Source of the DNA: Adineta ricciae
Lineage: Eukaryota > Rotifera > Eurotatoria > Adinetida > Adinetidae
Direction: 5' to 3'
Length of the DNA: 64,000 nucleotides
Assembly: GCA_905250025.1 (NCBI GenBank)
Contig: CAJNOJ010000013.1
Location: 372,001-436,000, forward strand
A program made the position numbers and the translations under genes. Position 1 is the stretch's first letter. Each line of letters starts with the position of its first letter. The notes under the pieces were generated by a model. The model was not told the DNA's origin. It saw nothing but the letters and a program-made list of their open reading frames with translations, and did not search any database. Below, one piece after another: positions 58,853 through 64,000 of the stretch.

Positions 58853-59938
58853 GTACATAAAGAAAGAACTAGACATTCATACAATTGAATAATTCTATGA
58901 AAATCCAAAGCATAGATCATCGCCAGTTTGCATGTGTTTGCTTACTTCTGTTTTATTCATTTGATGTTTGACACAATCAATATGGGTTTGAAATGAAACC
59001 GATTGGTGAACTGTGAAGGAAAATTTGTATGGTAATGTCCAAGTATGAGTTGGTTAGATAACTACTCCTCATAATCGTTTCGTTCTGAAATAATTTGTCA
59101 TATTGACATATCTTCTCAATATCTGTTATTGTCATTGTGCATTGAAGCATATATCGACGAACTAATCATGATTTCGAGGACAGAACAGATGCAATTGCCA
59201 TTCAATTCGAAATAATTTGACAGTGATGTATTGTCTTTGCGTTCGTTTTGTTCTTTATCATCATTGCATCTAAATTGACAAATGATTCAATCATTCTCTC
59301 CTTATTTTCCCAAAACGAACATCGGTTGGACAATGATTGACAAACAAGTTTCTCCTCGTTGCTCTTTATCAAATATGAATTGAAACTTAATGAAGACAAT
59401 AGCAGTCATTTAGTAGTTAGTCTCGAATTAATCTTCAAGACAATAGATCTGATGTCTGCACGCAATGTCCAGGAGACGCACACACTTCATCTTTTGATTA
59501 TGTTGAACAAATTTACTCCGTTATTATCTTCACCTCTCACAATCGATATGACTCAGTGACCGATTGATTAGCATTGGACGTCAATCTTTTATCCTTGTCT
59601 GTGGCATTGTTATGTCAATAATGTCCAATAATCATCGCAAGATTGTCTCTATCCATGTTGCATGTCTCACGAGATTTAGTCAATGATAATGATAATGATG
59701 ATTGTTTTGTTTTACAAATTGAATAAAGATTTCAGGCCAATGAGAAAAAAAGTGATGAATGATGAAGACATGAAACGCGTCAGGTCTCCGAAGATATAGA
59801 GAGAAGATCGATCGCAAAATAGTTTCTTTGGGCTTTCTTTTTCAATTCTCAATTGAACCATGACAATGTCTGGAAATAACGTTGAAAAAGATTACGTCAT
59901 CATCATCATCATCAAGATCGATAGTACTTGAGAGATAG

Positions 59939-60011
59939 GAAGAAAGGAGTGAAGGAGAAAAAAAAGAACATGAAGAAGAAAGAGAAAAAGAAAGAAAAGA
60001 AGAAGAAGAAC
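59939..60011. repeat. Purine-rich GA/GAAA tract
   Basis: Irregular GAAGAA and GAAAAAGAAA units, about 73 bases, almost purely purine on the plus strand. Confidence 0.6.
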
Positions 60012-60796
60012 AGTAATGTTGTCTTATTCTCATGTTCGCACTCCTTTTCTAATTGAACATGCATACAACTCTCTCCATAACTATCAACAAACAAGTTAAA
60101 ATGAAGAAAAAAGGAGAAGATTGACATATCCGACAATTCTGATATCCTATCTACATCATCATCTTTCTCTTCTGCAGTAATAACAACATCAACCATCCTC
60201 GGGGTGTATACGCACAGTGAGTATAAATCGAATATCTCGATCTGTCCACATAGATATGAATAAGATACTACTTCTCGATATCATTTGCTTTGATTTCATC
60301 ATTGTCTACTCTTCTCTTTCTTGTTCTATTATTACATGTGAGTGCGTGTAACAGCCGTGTTCAGCTGGTGTCATTTTCTTATTGTTTGTTGAATTGAACA
60401 GACTGACCGAACATGACAATAGATGACATCGAAGAGTGAATCTTAAAGATAAGAAAGTTTTCCTTCGAGAGCAAATACATCAGATTTGTTTTATTGATTA
60501 AATCGATTTCTGATGGCAACATAGATCGTAATCAGATGGAAATTGGCTCGATTAATTGAACTTTTCAACTAAATCGTCATTATCATCGTCATCGAGCGAC
60601 AATAGCAAGCAATGGAACTAATGAAATTTTCTTAGCTTTTTCTTTTGACATAGCTCAGAGAATAGAGCATGTTCAACGGAAATCATTGATTCGTAGAAGA
60701 TTTTCATTCGTTTTTTTCTTGTCTCGCGCGCAGATCATATTAAGTGATGATATCGAGTATGTTATTTTTTTAACTTGTTAGTCATCCAAAATAGAT

Positions 60797-61017
60797 ATTG
60801 TAGTCGTGACTGAACTTGAAAACGATTAGTGACTAGTCAGAAGAACCATTCATGAATACAATATGAGAGAAAATAGAACGAAACATAAGAAGTTCAATTG
60901 CTTTTGTTTTGACTACTGAATCAATTGAATGAGCGTGTGTCGAGGTAATCTTCTCGTTAAAACGATCGATTGCATCATCATCGTCGTCGTGTGCTTCGAA
61001 CGTAGTCATTATTAGTG
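60797..61017 (+). repeat. Direct duplication of 221 bases, copy 1 (assembly join)
   Basis: Starts ATTGTAGTCGTGACTG and ends ATTAGTG. It is repeated without visible change at 61019-61239, with a single N at 61018 between the copies. Confidence 0.9.
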
Positions 61018-61018
61018 N

Positions 61019-61239
61019 ATTGTAGTCGTGACTGAACTTGAAAACGATTAGTGACTAGTCAGAAGAACCATTCATGAATACAATATGAGAGAAAATAGAA
61101 CGAAACATAAGAAGTTCAATTGCTTTTGTTTTGACTACTGAATCAATTGAATGAGCGTGTGTCGAGGTAATCTTCTCGTTAAAACGATCGATTGCATCAT
61201 CATCGTCGTCGTGTGCTTCGAACGTAGTCATTATTAGTG
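61019..61239 (+). repeat. Direct duplication of 221 bases, copy 2 (assembly join)
   Basis: Identical in what I can compare to 60797-61017. The lone N between them suggests that two overlapping contigs were placed end to end. Confidence 0.9.
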
Positions 61240-61898
61240 CGACTGCTGCCACTGTTGCTTCTGTTTCTGATTGAGAAGGGAGGAGACTAGTAATAGACTT
61301 GTCATCTTCTTTTACATGCACGCATGTACGAGATGAGCTTGATTGAATATCGACATTAGACGGAGTTTAAATACAGTAAGACTAATTACTTCACATGTAT
61401 GTCGACATTCAACAGACAAAATGAAAGTCAGCTGTTCGAATTGAGATATCTTTTCAGTATAATTCAATGGAATTAGAAGTGTATAAACTCTTTTCCTCTG
61501 ACGGAATTGAACGACAGGTATCTGAAGCATGGACCGAGTAAACGAACATAAACGTTAATGATAGATTGTGTTAGGAGCGGAGAGAAGATAAGTAGACAAC
61601 GAAGCGACAGTTTGTAACATCATCGAGAATAAAATTGTCATCAACACATTTCTTCGGCGACAAGTAATGGTACAAAATAGTTTAATCGAATATACATCAA
61701 AAGAAAATGGATGAATAAAGAGAGCAAGTGCGCGAGTTTCTAATTGAACTGGTCATCATGCTATTGTGTTGAAAGTCTCAGCTCAATATGAATTATGAAA
61801 ACGTTCTTGCTTACGTACATTGCACACCGTCCTTTCCCTCTTCCGTAAGAGTACGGCAATTATATATTAATGTGAATAGTCAATAAAAGAAAAGAATA
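61240..61898. other. Intergenic, no gene seen
   Basis: Between the two duplications. Frames of 72-88 codons on the minus strand overlap the duplication and look random. Confidence 0.5.
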
Positions 61899-62105
61899 CA
61901 ACACGACGAAGAACAAGACAGTTTGCCTGTTCGTTGTTGACCCTCGGTGAGAATTTTAAATCTCTGAAGGCATTGCTTTATGCCCATAGATTCAATTCAA
62001 ACGACTCAACAAACGGTTAGAAGATGTTATTGATTAATATTTCATTTCTATCAGTATTTGTTCGTTCTCTCGTTAGTCTTACAATGATGATTATTATTCA
62101 TAGAT
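61899..62105 (+). repeat. Direct duplication of 207 bases, copy 1 (assembly gap)
   Basis: Starts CAACACGACGAAGAAC and ends TTCATAGAT. Repeated without visible change at 62120-62326 after 14 N (62106-62119). Confidence 0.9.
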
Positions 62106-62119
62106 NNNNNNNNNNNNNN

Positions 62120-62326
62120 CAACACGACGAAGAACAAGACAGTTTGCCTGTTCGTTGTTGACCCTCGGTGAGAATTTTAAATCTCTGAAGGCATTGCTTT
62201 ATGCCCATAGATTCAATTCAAACGACTCAACAAACGGTTAGAAGATGTTATTGATTAATATTTCATTTCTATCAGTATTTGTTCGTTCTCTCGTTAGTCT
62301 TACAATGATGATTATTATTCATAGAT
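62120..62326 (+). repeat. Direct duplication of 207 bases, copy 2 (assembly gap)
   Basis: Same sequence as 61899-62105 on the far side of a 14-N gap. Confidence 0.9.
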
Positions 62327-63828
62327 GTTTCAAGTGACCAGAAAGAATGAAATAGTAAAAAAAGGGAAAGAGAGAAAGCGAGCGAGTAAGTGAAAGAAAC
62401 AGAATGAAGTATAACATGTTGGATCGATTGACCTCCTTCTTCTTTTCTTCATCTTCATCTTCTTCTTTATCGTCTTCTTCAAGCTTGAGGTAAATGTGTT
62501 GCTAAATGCTGAGAATAATGAACAGATCGTTGCATATTGAATTGAAGTAAGTCAAATGCTTAAAGTTACCAATGATATCATCGCTCATTATCCTTGCGTA
62601 GATAAGTGAGAAAGAAAACTAGTATCCATTTTGACAAGGACACCGACTTGACTATGACGGGCAGACAGCGCACGGGAAAACGCTTGCCCTTTTCTTTTTC
62701 GTCTATTTTTTTACATATTTAATGTATTTGATTACACTTTTAACATTGCAAATACGCAAAGAACACTAACGAAAGATAAACAAGTTCGAACTCCTTTTTC
62801 TTTCGCTATCAGTTTGTGGATTGATCGGATCGATGCGACACACAACTGAACATCTGTCAGTGCTGACTGCTCAAGTATTTGTTTATTTTGGTTTTCATAG
62901 TCTATAAAGACGAGAATAGTCAGCAAGTAAACGAGGGCAGGTGATCGCCTCTAACATCATCTCTCGCCAAGACGTAGAAAGTGGAGTTCTTTTTCATTAA
63001 GCGAAGAATAAGTGCGCTCGTACGGATTCCATTATCATCATGATCATATCGACGTAAGGTATTGCATGGATAAACATAAAACACTTTATATATTGTGTAC
63101 GAGATATTTGTATGTGCAGTTGTAAGATGGCAGTTAGGCCTGAAGTCAATTTGCTTGAATGACAATGAACGGTGCATTAATGGGAAGGGCGTCGGGTGCA
63201 ATTACACGAAAGCAGATATGAGAAATGATGCTCATATTGGCGGCATCTTATTTTATGATGAGAGAGAAGAAGAGAGAGAGAGGGGAGGGAAAAAATTGAT
63301 TAAAACTGTGCGAGTATTCGTAGGTCATATTGAGACAAATAAGTGTACATCGTAACAACATCGTCATCTCCTTCTCTTGATCCTATTCTTGACAACTTTT
63401 TTTTAATCAAACTAGAGATTTATACATGGGATAAGAGAATATCTTTTGAAGAAATCTCGTACAGTTAATACTTATTGATTCATTTTACTTTTGTTCGCAA
63501 TGAAAATCGAAAGAAGAAGACAAGTGACAGACCCTTCAGACCACAAGGCATACGATCAAATGTTTTTAATTGTCACGACATCATTTCTTCTCTATCAATG
63601 CTAACGTTTTCCTCCTGAAGAGTTCTGTCTCATATTACGCCTGCCTCGACTTGCTTGTTGTCAATAAAGTCAAATATGTCATTTCCTCGAGAACGTAATG
63701 ATCATTTCTACAGCAACTTCTCGTTCTCTGACATTCAATCCGCGTCCATCGAAGAATCTAACTCAATCATTTCGTTTGTTTTAGAATGATATGATTCAAT
63801 TGAACATTTCTTCTCTGTTCATCATGCC
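62327..63828. other. Intergenic, no supported gene
   Basis: About 1.5 kb, with purine tracts (near 62355-62380 and 63258-63285, GAGAGAAGAAGAGAGAGAG type) and a TTC-rich tract near 62435-62480. No exon supported. Confidence 0.5.
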
Positions 63829-64000
63829 ATGCCTTCATTTATCATTATTCTCTTCGCATTGCTGATGTTCTTTTGTTGTTGTTGCGATTGTCAACAACAA
63901 GATGATCGATATCTTATCCGTACAAAAGAAAAGCTACCTGTACAAACTGAAGTAGTCAATCTTCGACGATTGTTTTTGCCGAAAAATTTCACCGACAACA
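63829..64000 (+). CDS. 5' part of a membrane or secreted protein, cut by the window edge
   Basis: An ATG opens MPSFIIILFALLMFFCCCCD, a hydrophobic Cys-rich start that could be a signal peptide or anchor, followed by a polar stretch with DDRYLIRTKEKLPVQTEVV and RRLFLPKNFTDN. The frame stays open to the last base. Function cannot be told from 57 residues. Confidence 0.45.
   Translation, partial: MPSFIIILFALLMFFCCCCDCQQQDDRYLIRTKEKLPVQTEVVNLRRLFLPKNFTDN

Larger units (their letters stand above)
57115..60796. other. Gene-poor region, one possible orphan exon
   Basis: About 3.7 kb. Apart from the candidate exon at 58742-58852 and a purine-rich tract near 59939-60011, I see nothing with coding character. 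Short frames at 59359-59559 and 59912-60196 are low-complexity. Confidence 0.5.

Noticed and set aside
60797-62326. True tandem repeats or target-site duplications of mobile elements
   Set aside because: Copies are identical and always separated by N, which fits assembly joins better than biology.
1-64000. CRISPR arrays, operons with ribosome binding sites, bacterial terminators, telomeric repeats
   Set aside because: None seen. Spliced introns and polyadenylation signals throughout show that the sequence is eukaryotic, so prokaryotic features are not expected.

Overview
The window reads as AT-rich nuclear DNA of a small invertebrate, most likely a bdelloid rotifer (Rotaria or Adineta type). 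The basis is short GT-AG introns (mostly about 50-60 bases), compact animal genes with one tandem paralogue pair and one recent tandem duplication, genes of non-animal character among them (a Baeyer-Villiger-type monooxygenase and a MetE-like methionine synthase), and splice-acceptor-like sequences just before many start codons, as expected where spliced-leader trans-splicing is used. The species is an inference. All exon joins were made by hand from the sequence; most multi-exon models close in frame with GT-AG junctions.

Layout. 1-8.7 kb: a single-exon peptide-type GPCR (+), a fucosyltransferase-like gene (+) and a ten-exon cathepsin of the 26/29-kDa type (-). 9.0-14.5 kb: splicing factor CWC22 (-), divergent from a CCDC74-like coiled-coil gene (+). 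14.6-15.1 kb: a 504-bp foldback element with perfect 208-bp arms. 15.3-21.3 kb: two tandem paralogues (-) joining an AIG1/GIMAP-like GTPase domain, a Cys/His cluster, a coiled coil and a tail domain of about 105 residues that I do not recognise. 22.4-27.3 kb: DIPK1/FAM69 pseudokinase and OTUD6 deubiquitinase (-), only 53 bases apart, then a membrane glycosyltransferase (+). 28.6-33.4 kb: an opsin-like GPCR with the retinal lysine (+), SMYD4-like (-) and the mitochondrial lyase CLYBL (+). 33.7-37.2 kb: a broken and an intact Baeyer-Villiger-type monooxygenase in tandem (+). 38.2-40.2 kb: a single-pass membrane protein (-) whose 1-kb intron holds a candidate secreted-peptide ORF on the other strand.

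42.2-49.4 kb: a processive family-2 glycosyltransferase (+) converging on a cupin (-), followed by three more minus-strand genes (coiled coil plus propeller-like protein, Cys- and Thr-rich secreted protein, short zinc-motif protein). 52.8-54.1 kb: the MetE-like gene (+). 56.7-57.1 kb: a neuropeptide F/Y-like precursor (+). 57.1-63.8 kb is almost free of genes and holds two direct duplications of 221 and 207 bases, each separated only by N, which look like unmerged contig overlaps. A truncated gene starts at the right edge.

Functionally the window is a mixed neighbourhood, not one pathway. Shared themes are glycan synthesis (three glycosyltransferases), signalling (two GPCRs, one neuropeptide) and two tandem families. 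The least explained items are the AIG1-like pair with its tail domain, the neuropeptide with a non-canonical C-terminus, the altered opsin, the foldback element and the mosaic monooxygenase pair.
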